Source of the DNA: Boesenbergia rotunda
Lineage: Eukaryota > Streptophyta > Magnoliopsida > Zingiberales > Zingiberaceae
Assembly (NCBI GenBank): GCA_024364735.1
Contig: JAGFNQ010009501.1
Coordinates: forward strand, 1 to 64,000
DNA: 64,000 nt
Direction of reading: 5' to 3'
Shown here piece by piece: positions 10,799 to 22,822 of this stretch; positions within the stretch are counted from its first letter, which is position 1; each line of letters begins with the position of its first letter. Position numbers and translations under genes: made by a program. A model generated the notes under the pieces. That model was not told the origin of the DNA and ran no database searches. It was given only the letters and a program-made list of their open reading frames with translations.

Positions 10799-11922
10799 AT
10801 GTTTAGCGGTGCTATCTGGTGCGTAGATACGGGAGCCACTGACCATGTCTTCAATACTCTGCAGGGGTTCCAGGAAACCCTACGGCTGACTGAGAGAGAA
10901 ATCGTGGTCTACATGGGTGATGCAACGGAAGTGGCAGCAGTTGCAGTGGGAGTTTTTCATTTGTCTTTTGAGAGAAATAAAGTGTTAGTTCTGAGAGATT
11001 GCCTTTATGTACCCTCGTTTAGAAAGAATTTAATTTCAGTTTCTATGTTGATAAAGGATGGATATTCTGTTGCTTGTGATAACAAAGTTGTTATAAAAAG
11101 AAATAGAGAGATTATCTATTCGGGAACAATGGTTGGCAATCTGTAAACTCTAGAACCAATAACTCCCATGATGCATACTGAAGTAAATAGCTCATCATAT
11201 AACTTAAATAAGAGAAAGGAGCCTTCTAAGATGAATCAGACATATCTTTGGCACCTTAGGCTTGGTCATATTAACCTTAGTAGGATTCAGAGGTTGATAG
11301 CCGATGGGCCCCTAGGTTCATTGGTGGTGGAGGATCTCCCGACCTGTGAGTCTTGCTTAGAAGGTAAGATGACCAAGAGTCCTTTCAAGGCTAAGGGGTA
11401 TAGGGCCAAAGATGTGTTAGAACTAATTCATTCTAATTTGTGTGGTCCTATGTCAATCCAGGCTAGAGGCGGCTTTGAATACTTAGTCACTTTCATTGAC
11501 GATTATTCAAGGTACGGATACATTTACCTGATGCGCCGCAAGTCTGAATGCTTTGATAAGTTCAAAGAATTCAAGGCTGATGTGGAGAAGCGTCAAGGTA
11601 AAGGTATCAAGACACTATGATCAGATCATGGTGGAGAATACCTCTTTGGAGAGTTTAGGACATACTTATCAAAAGCTGGGATCCAGCCCCTGCTAACTGC
11701 ACCCGGTACGCCCCAACAGAATGAAGTTGCAAAAAGAAGGAATATGACTCTTATGGAAATGATGAGCTATTCTGATCTACCTGATTTGTTCTGGGGATAT
11801 GCTCTAGATACAGCTGCGTACATTCTGAACATGGTTCCATCTAAGTCAGTCCCTTCTACTCCCATAGAATTGTGGACTGGGCGAAAGTCTAGTCTAGGAC
11901 ATATTCGAATTTGGGATAGTCC
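10799..11922 (+). pseudogene. pol: C1 pol: protease and integrase, truncated
   Basis: The protease active-site motif CVDTGATDHV is at about residue 8. The gag-pre-integrase region (YLWHLRLGHINLSRIQ, then CESCLEGKMTKSPF) supplies the HHCC zinc-binding residues. The integrase core has FIDDYSRYGYIYLM and HGGEYL, then HIRIWDSPV, where the conserved GC of copia integrases has become DS. Stops at 11144 (TAA, from CAA) and 11618 (TGA, from CGA) break it. It ends abruptly at the LTR junction 11922/11923, so RT and RNase H are missing. Confidence 0.88.
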
Positions 11923-13730
11923 AGTGTTGGGTATGGCTTGGCGGGTTTCCTAAGCGAATACTCGATAGATCCGAGAGACCTCTCCATGTCTATGGATTAA
12001 AATTTAATCCGAATGGAGACCCGTCACCCATCGACCATCTCGTGCCATATCAAACGATCCAAATCACAACTTGGCCAATTACCAAAATCAGCCTTATGAT
12101 TTGCTTGACCGTTCGACCTCGGAAAAGGCGACGAGTTGATCGTCGGCTTTTGTGTTTATGGTCAGGGTCCAATTAGTTAATTAACCACTATGACACGAAA
12201 TCAAATTAACAAACTAACACTCATGAAATGACGAGGTTAGTAAACATAGCACAAAATTGACATAAGGATAATCAAAGGAGCTTGGAAAGGGTTATACCTT
12301 CCCAATCACCTCGCGGTCTTCTACCTTATGTCCCTCCCTTCACAAATATCGTGTGGGTGATGATCTACCGTGAACCGAGATCACCTAGGCATCCAAACAA
12401 TCTCTTCTCCAAGCCAACCAAAAACCCTAACAATAAGGTTTTGGAACCGCCGGCTTGCCCTCCTCCTTCCCTTGTGCCACCGACCTCTCTTGGCTGCCAA
12501 GTCCGCCGGCCACAAGGGCAAATCCGAGGAGATGATGGAGAAGAAGAAGCAAGGAAGAAGGATATCCCTTTCCAACTCAACCGGCCAAACTCCTCTCCTC
12601 TCCTCAAGCTTGCGCCGCCACCGGCCAAGCCTTGCGCCGCCGCCCCCTAGAGCACCTCCGACCAACCGCCGCCTCTCCTTGTCTCCTCTTGATCGACCAG
12701 GCCAAGAGAAGGGAAGAATTCCCTTCTTCCTTGAGCCAACGACCGAGAGAAAAGAGAGAATACAAGGAAGAAAGTGAACTTTCTTCCCTTGGGCTCGCCG
12801 GCTACCCTAGGTGAGAGAAGGTGAGGGAGAGGAGAGAAAACCTTGAGTTGTTGTGTGTGTAATCAAGCCTTGGTTTCATGATCTCCTTGCGTATTTATAG
12901 GGCAAAGGTAGAGACCAAGAGGAGGAGTTGGATCTTGGCCCACTAATGGATCTAAACCTGATCCATTAATTAAGATTCATTCCACTAAAGGATCTTAATT
13001 GAACATCCTCACCAACCCCCATATTTTCATATGGGCTCCACATATTACGAGTCATCCATCCCCCCCGTGTTTAAGATCTCAAATACCCGTTAATTAATTT
13101 AAATTACTGACAATTCAAATTAATTAACCTCTGAGTCCTTGACTAGTACCACTTGACCTAATCATCATGCCGGATCAAATCCACCTGCAGGGTTTAGAAT
13201 GATGAACCTTTCAAGCTCATCAAGGGGGCATCATCAACCCGACTCACTAGGACACGGATTCCGTCAATAATCAACAGCACATCATATTATTAATATTATC
13301 TCCCAACTCACCGGGTCTATCGATCTAACAGAATAGATCTCGCTCATTGGTGAATCAAAGAAATAATAATTAATAATATATGCCTGTTATTATATCAGGA
13401 TTAAGGGATCGTACTTCATAATATAGACTTGAGGTCCTATCCAATTATCGAGTCAGTACAAATTGGGTAACCTCGGGTTTTGGTCCTACTCAATGTAGTC
13501 AAAGCACACTAGTGTAATTCTATGGTCAAGACCAATCACACCTAATTACACTACAACCATTCTGATGGGTTTGCCAATTCCATCTCGGTTGTGAGCCTCT
13601 TAATTATACTAACCAAGGAACTGATAACATGATCTTCTGTGTGACACCACACACCATGTTATCTACAGTGCAAAGTAATTAGACTTCATGCATGTACTAA
13701 TATAAACAAGCACCTAGTGTAGTTGTGATA
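11923..13730 (-). repeat. R1: inverted copia LTR of the C1 family
   Basis: Starts on the plus strand with TGTTGGGTATGGCTTGG, the reverse complement of the C1 LTR end, and continues in reverse LTR order. It aligns with the S solo LTR over its whole length, including the TGTGACACCACAC block near 13640. The LTR start (TGTTAGGAT on the minus strand) is missing because the forward copy R2 begins around 13730; that boundary is approximate. Short ORFs inside (12282-12814) are not supported as genes. Confidence 0.78.
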
Positions 13731-14516
13731 AGGAGAAGAGAGTCTCCTCTCCTTTGTGGTGACTGTCGGTGAGAGAGAGGAGGGATCGACGGCCGAAAGG
13801 GAGCAAGCAAGGAGGCTCGGCGGTGGCGCAAGGCTGAGTGGGAGAAGGTTTAGATTGGGTTTTGAGTTGGAAGGAGAGGTTCTATCCTCTCCAACTTCTT
13901 CTCTACTTCCTCCTTGGTTGTTGTCCGAGTGGCCGGCAACTTCAGGTGGCTTGGGAAGCCGGTGGCGCAACCGAAGAAGGAAGAGAGGCCGGCGACTACT
14001 CCTTTGTGGACTTAGGGTTCGGCTTTGGAAAAGAGAAGAAGAAAGATAGGCCTTGGTGATCTCGGTTCCGGGTAGACCATCGCCCACACGACGTCCGAGA
14101 AGGGAGGGACATAAGGTAGAAGACCGCGAGGTGATCGGGATGGTATATCTCTTCCCAAGCTCCCTTGATTATTCTTATGTCATACATGTGCTTGTTTCAT
14201 TTACCTCATCATATTATGTGTGTTAGTTTATTAATTTGATTTTGTATCATAGCCATTAATTTACTAACTGGACCCCTACCATAAATACAAAAGCCGGCGA
14301 TCCACTCGTCGCCTTTTTTGCAGTCATACAGTCAAGCAAATTACAAGGCTGATTTTGATAATTGGCTGAATTGTAATTTGGATCGTTCAATACGGTATGA
14401 GATGGTCGTTGGGAGACGGGTCTCCATTCGGATTAATTTTTTAATCTGTAGACATGGAGAGGTCTCTCGGAATGACCGAGTATTCGCTTAGGAAACCCGC
14501 CAAGCCATACCCTACA
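13731..14516 (+). repeat. R2: forward copia LTR of the C1 family, 3' part
   Basis: Carries the forward LTR sequence ending CATACCCTACA at 14516. It matches 8544-8919 and the inverted R1. It could be the 3' LTR of C1, but no RT/RNase H or polypurine tract links them. After 14516, gypsy G2 sequence begins. Confidence 0.75.
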
Positions 14517-15100
14517 GTATCCATCCTAACATTACTCACACCGTAGACTTGTTGGTACTCGAGATGGTAGAATTCGACGTCATTTTTGGCATGGATTGGC
14601 ATACAACATACCATGCCAATGTGGATTACCATATGAGGGTAGTCACATTTCGACCTTCGAACCAACTCTCGTGGGATTTCATAGGCATCAGAGATGACGG
14701 CATATCAATTATTTCTACGATTCAAGCACAGAGACTGCTATCGCAGGGCTATCAGGATTTCTTGTTATCGATGACCAACACTAACGATTGTAGTAGCCCC
14801 TCACATTCGGATGTTCTAGTGGTCCGAGAGTTCCCAGACATCTTTCCAGAGGAGCTACCGGGTCTTCCTCCTAGGAGAAAAGTAGAGTTCACCATCAAGC
14901 TGATTTCGGGGATTGTGCCAACATCTAAAGTTCCATATCATATGACACCAAAAGAGTTAGAGGATTAGAAGGTCCAACTCCAAGTGTTATTATTGCAGAG
15001 AGGTTATCAGATTGATCGACATACCATTGAGTATTATACCAGACCGAGATTCATGCTTCACCTCACTTTTCTGGCAGAGTCTGCAAAAGGCCATGGATAC
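14517..15100 (+). pseudogene. pol: G2 pol fragment: protease end, RT start joined to integrase core
   Basis: The frame reads LLVLEMVEFDVIFGMDW (C-terminal half of a gypsy retropepsin) and then VVREFPDIFPEELPGLPP with KVPYHMTPKEL, the linker that precedes RT. After a stop at 14966 it reaches RGY at about 15005. It then jumps to IPLSIIPDRDSCFTSLFWQ, which is integrase core. About 2 kb of RT, RNase H and integrase N-terminus are therefore deleted. The integrase is split at 15100 by the S LTR and resumes at 37321. The protease active site is not in the window. Confidence 0.85.
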
Positions 15101-16761
15101 TGATGGTCGTGGATTCCGGATCACACATGGGGAAATCTCTCCATGTCCACTGATTAAAATTTAATCTGAATGGAGACCTATTTCCCAAATGACCGTCTCA
15201 TCATCGTACTAATTGATTCGAGTTACTACTTGACCAAACATGTTGTTCAAGCCTTGTAACTCGCCTAAGCAACTAGTCACGGAATAGACGATGAGCGATT
15301 CGTCGATTTTTGTGTTTATCATCGAGGTCCAAGATAATTAATTATCATAATTAATTAACAAATAATTAACAACAATGATAACTAATTAAACAACATATGA
15401 AATAATATAAATCGAAGGAACCAAAGGAGAAGTTATACCTTCCCTTTTACCTCGCGATCTTCTATTGTATGACCCTCCCTTCTTCGACGTCGTGTGAGCT
15501 ACGATCTACCAAGAACCGTAATCACCAAGGCATCCCAACGAAACACCTTCTCTTCTCCGTAGCTTGGCCGAAACCCTAGAGAGACCCCCTTCAACTTGCG
15601 CTGGCTACAACGGAGGAAGAAAGCTTCTTCAAGCTTGCGCCACCGGCCCAGCCACCTCCTAGGGCCGCCGAATCTGCTCCTTACTCCAAGTAAGCTCCGG
15701 CCATGAGAGAGGATGGAAAGGAAGAGGAAGAAGATGAAGTAGAAACGAAACCTAACCACTCTTCCTCCTTCCAATTTGCAGCAACAAAAACCACAAATAT
15801 CCTTTCTTCCTCCTTTGTTCTGCCAGTTCCAGCAAGATCAGTGAGTGCTCCAGCCAAAGGAGGGAAGAAAAGAAGAAGAAACCAAGGAATAAGAAGACTC
15901 ACCCTTCTCCTTATTCTCCTTGTTGCCGCCTGCTACAAGCGGAGGTGTCACAACCCTAGGAGAGAGAGGGAGAGAGTTAGGTTTTGGCTTATAGCTTGTT
16001 GGATGGTATCCCTTGGTCTCATGACTCCATGGTTATATATAGGGCTACAATAGGGACCATGAGGAGTTGGGTCTTGGCCACCTAATGGATCAAGGCCCGA
16101 TCCATTAATAAAGATCCATACCACTAAGGGATCCTCATTGAACGACCTCACCAACCCCCATATTTAAATATGGGGTCCACCTATTATGAGTATAAGTATC
16201 ACCCTGTTTAAGATATCGAATGCCCATTGATTATTTTAAATTACTAACAATTTAATTAATCAACATCTAACTCCTTGAGTAGTACGACTCAACCTTATCA
16301 TCATGTCGGACCAAGTCCACCTGCAGGATTTAACATGATGAACCTTATGAGCTCTTCAAGGGGACATCATCAACCCGACTCACCAGAACATGATTTTCTT
16401 CTATAATCAACTGTACACCATGTAAATAATATTATTTCCCAACTTACCGGGCCTATCAATTTAACAGAATAAATCTCGCCCATTGGTAAATTAAAGAAAT
16501 AAATATTAAGTACATGTGCCTGTTATTATATCGAGATTCATAGCATGTACTCCATAATAACTGAGGTCTGATTCAATTATAAAGTCAGTATAAATTGAAT
16601 CACCTCTATGTCGGTCCTGCTCAATGCACACAAAGTGCACTAGTGTAATTCTATGGTCAAGATAAACCAACACCAAATTACACTACAACCATCCCGATGG
16701 TTTGTCCAAATCCATCTCGGTTGTGAGCCTCTACTTATACTCTGCAAGGAACAGATAACAT

Positions 16762-19034
16762 TGTTGGGACCGGGTGCATGTTGACATGGATGCGGGTTCG
16801 TAATTTCAAATTTAATTATGTGCAGCGGAAGGTTTAGCATAAATAATTTCTCTAAATCATTTAACCACACATCTAAGCATGCAATTTTATCTTGTGTAGA
16901 CATGATCATATATTTGAAATTTTTCAGAAATGTAAACTAATTTACGTATTACCTTGCGTAACTCGAAGGAAGGGACGAGATCCAAGCGTAAGCGTCCTTT
17001 GGAAGCTTCGCCTCTATTCGCGTCCATGCCGAGTATCTTCGGGATGACTTCGCAAAGCCACGAGTTTTGCGTTCTTGAGAACTACTAGATTCTCTGAGAA
17101 CAAGACGAGAAAAACCAAGAGAGAAGTCGGAAGACTAACCACAAAAGGATGGCCGGAATCAAAATTCCGGCGAAGCAAAAGAAGAGGCTTGCGGCAAAAA
17201 GATCCTTGCGACAAACTCTAATTCCGGCAGCACCTTCTTCCGGCCAAGAGATGGCGGGAGCTTCCTTCTCCGGCAGCAGGTGGTGGTCGGCAGGGAAAGG
17301 GCAGGGGCGGCCAGCTGGTGCTCTTTCTTGGGGCTGGTTGGCGCATGACAAGAAGGGGAGAAGAGAAGGAGAGAAAGAGAGGGAGAGAGCCTATGCCTTC
17401 ATCTCTATTTTTTTACTACCTAAGCCTTGCCTTGGGTCCTTTATATAGTGACCTCTCAACCATCAAGTCTCTCAAATATGGAATAACTTATTCCATAATG
17501 CCAAGTTTGATTTTATATCATGGTTAAAATCATATTTTAATTCATGATAAAAAATCAATCAAGTCTCTTCTCTCCTATGGAATAAATTTCCTTATCATGG
17601 TAAATCAATCCATGATTGATTTTATAAAATAAACCAATCCATGGTTCATTTTAATTTCCATGAAAAATAAACCAAACCTTGGTTTATTATATAAAAATTT
17701 ATATCATCCATAATTTTATAAAACAAACCACACTTGGTTTATTTTATAAATTGAACCAAAAACTTGGTTCTCTCCCTTTGTTGTGGCTGGCCAAGCAAAG
17801 AGGATGGAGGCCCTCTTTGGCCGGCACATCCAAGCCAAGCCCCAATGAATTAAACTTATTTAATTCATCTATTAAGTCTTCAAATGACTTAGCCATTTTA
17901 CGCTTCCGATGCGTCTCTGAAAAATTCAGATTCGACTTATCGTTTGGCTCAACCAAACTTAATCTCTCTTGATTGGAAAATCCAATTTTCAACTCGTTTT
18001 AAATCCCTCAGATTACTCATAGTGCATGTGACTAAATAGGCTTTCGATTTATGTTGGCCGTTTATAATTAATCAATTATAGAACGATCATGAGTGGCACC
18101 TAGTAGTACATCATGATCCCCAATTAATCGAAAGATTAACGGTTGACCTCAGAAACAATTCTGAAACCCTTCAGCAGCTATAATGAATCGTGCCCCATTC
18201 CCTTCACCATCTTATACCGACTTAGTTCAGGACATGGTCTATGTGTGTCAGTCCCCACTAGGCTGACTACGTCACACCTAGCCCAAGTAACATTTTCTCG
18301 TCCTACGGATTCTAATTACTCTCATGTATTTAAGAGATTCATACTCTGAACATGTCATGCTCTGGCCAGAGGCTTCGAGTAACAATCTGACGATAGGCCT
18401 CGGGTATACATCTCCTCACAAGGAGTGGTGAATCCTTTGTAGGCTGTTCAAACATCTTCGGGCACTTCGGCTTATACCCAATCATCCTGGGTCCACACCT
18501 CCTTGGAGATGCTTGCTTAAGATGTCAAAGTATAAGTCTCCATGACCAAGATGACTTGAACACCGAAAGTCAAAGAAACATCGCACTTAAGCTGCAGTAA
18601 GAACTTCACTGACATATCTATATGTAGACTACCATATGAAGTTTTACAACCAGTCACTCCAATGAACTAGTTCCCTTAACTAGCATTGATGTTTATCTCC
18701 GGACATCTCAATGTCACCAGCCAGTGAGAATCAGCTGATTAGAGAATAACCCATGCTAGTCTCAACAGAATTGATAGTGTCCGTATTTATCAATTCATCG
18801 ACTAGGGACAATTTCAATACTTCATAATTGCACATGTAGAGATAATCACTAGTTGTGAATTCATCACAAATTCTCTCATGCTGTGAATTGCATTGTGGGC
18901 ATTCAATAAATGAGTTTAAGATCTCAATCAAATACACAAACATGTATACTCAAATAGTGAATATTCATTTATTAAAATAAATGATTACAATTATAAGAAG
19001 ATTGCCTTAGGACACTTCTCTCATATCACTAACA
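16762..19034 (-). repeat. 3' LTR of C2
   Basis: 2273 bp from TGTTGGGACC to ATCACTAACA. Contains a TATA box on the minus strand (TATATAAAG, about 17439-17447). Short ORFs inside (17085-17527, 18143-18349) are LTR shadows. Confidence 0.93.
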
Positions 19035-19050
19035 AACTCCCACTTGGCCT
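19035..19050 (-). other. Polypurine tract of C2
   Basis: The minus strand reads GGCCAAGTGGGAGTT directly before the LTR start TGTTAGTG. Identical in position and sequence to C3 (51499-51514). Confidence 0.82.
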
Positions 19051-20117
19051 AATGTCAATCACTACAATACCCAATATCACAGGCTCTAACATGACCCTCA
19101 AACTTGCTTTGAGGCAAGGCCTTAGTTAAAGGATTCGCTAAATTCCTTTCAGTGGGAATTTTCTCAATTTGTATATCATTCCTACTTATAATCTCTCTAA
19201 TCAGATGATAGCGGCGACGCACATGTTTGGATCACTGATGAGACCTTGGTTGCTTTGCTTGTGCAATAGCTCCATTGTTGTCGCAGTAAACCGGTATTAC
19301 TTCATCAATGGTTGGAACCACACCAAGTTCTGAGACAAACTTTTTTAATCCAGACTACTTCCTTTGCTGCTTCCGAAGCTGCAATATATTCTGCTTCCAT
19401 GGTAGAATCTGCTACGGTGTCTTGCTTGGAACTCATCCAACTTATTGTGCCTCCATTCAAAATAAATATGTATCCAGACTGAGATTTAGAGTCATCCTTA
19501 TCTGTCTGGAAACTGGTATCTGTATACCCACGTATTACTATATCACCTTCTCCATATATTAGGAACACATCCTTAGTGTTTCTTAAGTACTTGAGGATTG
19601 TCTTGACAGCCGCCCAATGATCCATTCCTGGATCAAACTGGTATTTGCTTGTGACGCTCAGAGCATACGATACATCAGGCCTAGTACATAACATAGCATA
19701 CATGATAGATCCTATCGCGGATGCATAACGAATCTTATTCATGCAAATCCTCTCGTCTTCTGTGCACGGACACATAGACTTCGAAAGGTTGATCCCATGC
19801 CTGATGGGAAGGTAACCTTTCTTGGATTCTGACATGCTAAACCTTTCTAGCACTCGGTCTATATATGTAGACTGCGAAAGACCAAGCAACCGTTTTGATC
19901 TATCTCTATAGATTCTAATCCCAAGGATATAGGTTGCTTCTCCCAGGTCTTTCATGGAGAAAGTTTTGGACAACCAAATTTTAACTGACTGTAAGACTGA
20001 TATATCGTTTCCTATAAGTAATATGTCATCGACATATAACACTAGGAATACGACTGCACTCCCACTAACCTTCTTGTACACACAAGGTTCGTCAGGATTT
20101 TGTGAGAAATCAAACTC
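19050..20117 (-). pseudogene. pol: C2 pol: C-terminal RT and RNase H
   Basis: Continues the RT after the L4 insertion. It has the catalytic YVDDILLIGND near 20030, the conserved EATYILGIRIYRD, and RNase H with GYTDTSFQTDKDDSKSQSGY and EAEYIAASEAAKE near 19390-19530. A frame change near 19340 (after WIKK) separates the last part, which ends near 19050 close to the polypurine tract. Compared with C3, the RNase H segment is otherwise well kept. Confidence 0.88.
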
Positions 20118-20122
20118 TTTGA

Positions 20123-21051
20123 TGTTGGAGCAATCGACCCTAAGATAGTCCGGAGTGACCATAGGTTTTGATGTTTGGGCAAAGAGTTATGTTAGGTTTT
20201 CCCTTGTATTTGATATGCGTATGTTGAGTGTGCAGGTTGTACAGGTTAGGCATATGGACTTGACTGGACGGCCTCAGTACGGTGAAGGATGGCATGGAGG
20301 CCAGCTGGAGGCTGGCGTGCACATCTGAGGGACCATGGAGTGCAGGGACGATGAGCTGATGGGCGCGGACTTCGAGGCGTACGTGAAGGGTGGCATGGAG
20401 GCAAGCTGGAGGCTTGCATGCGCATCCGAGGGACGAGGGCCGAAGATGAAGAGGGCGCGAAGGCAATAGTCGAGGCTGCGGATGAGGAGTCAGTCGAGTC
20501 GTGAGGATCGAGTGCTGTGTGAATGTACTTGGGAAGGGATTCAGCTGGGGACCAGTCGACTGCTCTGGGGGCAGTCGACTGGTAGGTGGCTGGTGAGCTG
20601 GCAAATTCGAACGTTGGGAGTGTCAACGGTCGAATTTGGCTGGCACCAGTCGACTGCCCTGGGGGCAGTCGACTGGTAGCGAGAAATCAGCCCCGAGTCC
20701 TATTTAAAATGGACGTCGTGGTGGCTGAGTTTCTTGACGAATCTTGTCTTGGTTAAAGGCAAGATAGTAGTCTTTGTGCTCAGAGGTTTGCTTGGAGTTG
20801 TGGCGAGGTTTCTCCACCCACAAGGAGCGACGAGAGCTAGCCGGAGGTTATCCGGGGAGTGATCCACCGACGAATTGTTGGATTAGTCACCCAGCCGGGG
20901 TGGATACCAACTAAATACGGTTTGTTAGCAGGGATTTCTTCGTTGTTATTGTTTATCATTATTGTTTCCGCTGCGCATACTAACATCGTAGGAAGAATAA
21001 GCCGAGATTTGCTATTCACCCCCTCTCTAGCAAGGCGTATCGATCCTAACA
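20123..21051 (+). repeat. 5' LTR of L4
   Basis: TGTTGGAGCAATC to GATCCTAACA. Carries two hairpin-forming pairs of CAGTCGACTG (about 20553-20583 and 20647-20677) and a TATA-like TATTTAAAAT near 20701. A proline-rich minus-strand ORF over 20140-20626 is a shadow. Confidence 0.92.
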
Positions 21052-21053
21052 AT

Positions 21054-21065
21054 TGGTATCAGAGC
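21054..21065 (+). other. Primer binding site of L4
   Basis: TGGTATCAGAGC, two bases after the LTR end CCTAACA. Confidence 0.9.
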
Positions 21066-21124
21066 AAGGACTGCTCTTGATCGGACTAACCGCCGAGGGA
21101 GCACACGCTAGAGGAGATGAAACA

Positions 21125-22822
21125 ATGGAATATAAGTTGGGAGACAACATCTACACCCCACCGCCCTACGACAATGAAGATCTCGACTATTGGCGGGCGA
21201 GGATGAAGAATTGGCTTAGCATGGAGTGGGAGTGCATGATCATGCTAGAAGTGCCCTTCGAAGTTCCAAAGGACAAGCATGGAAAGAAGCTTCGTCCTAG
21301 ATATTGGACTCAAGAGCAACAAGACTACTCTAGGGCAAACAAGAAGGTAATAGATGTATTAATTGATGTTTTGCCTAACAATGTGTTGAGTATTGTAGGG
21401 AATTATAAAAATGCACACGAATTATGGACCAAGTTGGTGGAATTTCATAAAAACCCTACACAAGGTCAAATGGTGGAAGAGCCCAAGGAAATGGGCTCAA
21501 TAGCTCACGAGGAGGAAGAAGTGTCAACTTCTTCAAGTGAGAAGGAGGAGCTAAGTGAAAGATCATCAACTTCCTCAAGAGAAGAAGAAGAAGAGGTCAC
21601 CACCTCAAGGATTGAGGGGGAGGAGAGACCCTCATCTACACATGATCAAGAGGAAGCTTCCACATCATCTGAGGTTGAAGAAGAAGAAGTCAACCTAGTC
21701 TCCATCTCCACCTCCACCTCCACCAAAGCCAAGAGAAAGGACCACATTACATGCTTTGGGTGTAGTGAAAAGGGGCACTACAAGGACAAGTGTCCGAAAG
21801 GTAAAAATGAGGTAAAATCTACACTTATTTCAAGTTCTTTAAACTCTAACATAAAGTGTAGGATTGGAGAAACCCAAGAGAAGAAGAGAAGGATTCGATG
21901 TTTCACGTGTGGTGAGCTAGGGCACTACCACACCAAGTGCCCAAGGAAGAAAGAGCTAAAGAAAATGGAGCACCTAAGGAGATGGGAAAAAGAAGAAAGA
22001 AAGAAGAGAAGAAGCCCACATCAAGGAGGGACTACAAGGGTATGGGAGGTAATTCCTAACCCTAGATTAAATTGTTATTCATATTTTAGTTCCTCCATGA
22101 ATGCTAAGAATCATGCCAATTACCCATCCATGAATATTAGAAATAATGCAAATCATTCATCCATGCATGCTAGATTTCATGAAAATTGTCTTTTTGTGCA
22201 TAACCATGATTTTAAATATCATGATAGGAATAAGGATAACAAGGTAGATACATATCCTAAGAAAAGCATGCATCATGGTAAATCTAAGATCTCTGTATCC
22301 AAGGCTAAAGGCATTAACCCCAAGGGAGGGAAACAAATGCCTAAGAAAATGGGTAGTTCTAGGAATGTCCTAAATGGACATATGGAATCCAAGGTTAAAG
22401 GGCTAAAAAGGAAAAATCAAGCCTTAAGGGCAAGACTTGATACTTTAGAGAAGACCTTAGAAAGATTCAAGATTGGATCTAAAGGTCTAGACATGTTGTT
22501 GGGTAGCATCAAACCCAACTATGATAGGTCGGGTTTGGGCTATCAATCCAAGACCTCCAAGGGCAATGTAAATAAGTATGCTGGGAAATCATACAATTTT
22601 AGTAAGGAGGGAAAGTCTAAGGATGGAAAGGGGATGTCATCCAAGGGTAAAAAGAGTGACCTAACCAAGGACAAGGTGTCCAAGATTAAAAAGGTCAATT
22701 TTGTAGGCCAAGAGTCACCGGTGGCACACCGGTGTGGCCTAGTGTGGATGGAGTCACCTAGGGAGGTGGCTAAGGCTAAGAGCTCAAGGGGGAGCTCTAG
22801 GAGCCTTTGGGGTCCATGGTAA
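21125..22822 (+). CDS. gag: L4 gag-like protein with two CCHC zinc knuckles
   Basis: Intact ORF of 565 codons. The first ATG is at 21125; the open frame extends back through the primer site but has no ATG there. Residues 1 to about 120 resemble the copia gag N-terminal domain (LDYWRARMKNWL, then NAHELWTKLVEF). Residues about 125-205 are a serine/glutamate-rich acidic stretch. CCHC knuckles lie at about 210-223 (CFGCSEKGHYKDKC) and 259-272 (CFTCGELGHYHTKC), suited to binding element RNA. A lysine-rich C-terminal half follows, with a short coiled-coil-like segment near 424-450 (KGLKRKNQALRARLDTLEKT). There is no pol domain. The open frame contrasts with the broken genes around it and suggests fairly recent mobility; packaging of its own RNA is inferred. 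Confidence 0.88.
   Translation: MEYKLGDNIYTPPPYDNEDLDYWRARMKNWLSMEWECMIMLEVPFEVPKDKHGKKLRPRYWTQEQQDYSRANKKVIDVLIDVLPNNVLSIVGNYKNAHELWTKLVEFHKNPTQGQMVEEPKEMGSIAHEEEEVSTSSSEKEELSERSSTSSREEEEEVTTSRIEGEERPSSTHDQEEASTSSEVEEEEVNLVSISTSTSTKAKRKDHITCFGCSEKGHYKDKCPKGKNEVKSTLISSSLNSNIKCRIGETQEKKRRIRCFTCGELGHYHTKCPRKKELKKMEHLRRWEKEERKKRRSPHQGGTTRVWEVIPNPRLNCYSYFSSSMNAKNHANYPSMNIRNNANHSSMHARFHENCLFVHNHDFKYHDRNKDNKVDTYPKKSMHHGKSKISVSKAKGINPKGGKQMPKKMGSSRNVLNGHMESKVKGLKRKNQALRARLDTLEKTLERFKIGSKGLDMLLGSIKPNYDRSGLGYQSKTSKGNVNKYAGKSYNFSKEGKSKDGKGMSSKGKKSDLTKDKVSKIKKVNFVGQESPVAHRCGLVWMESPREVAKAKSSRGSSRSLWGPW

Larger units (their letters stand above)
8544..11922 (+). mobile_element. C1: truncated Ty1/copia retrotransposon
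   Basis: Order LTR end (8544-8919), Met-tRNA primer site, leader, gag, protease, integrase; RT and RNase H are absent. Integrase directly after protease indicates copia. The pol sequence stops at 11922, where a related LTR in inverse orientation begins. Six in-frame stops and one frameshift show it is inactive. Confidence 0.88.

Noticed and set aside
12282..14087. Several overlapping ORFs of 60-135 aa on both strands, rich in R, P, S and G
   Set aside because: They lie in the inverted and forward LTR copies R1 and R2, differ between copies, and have no domain; GC-rich LTR sequence gives such frames by chance.
20140..20679. Proline-rich minus-strand ORFs of 126-154 aa
   Set aside because: Inside the L4 LTR and only partly conserved in its other LTR (188-aa version at 24612-25178); no domain seen.
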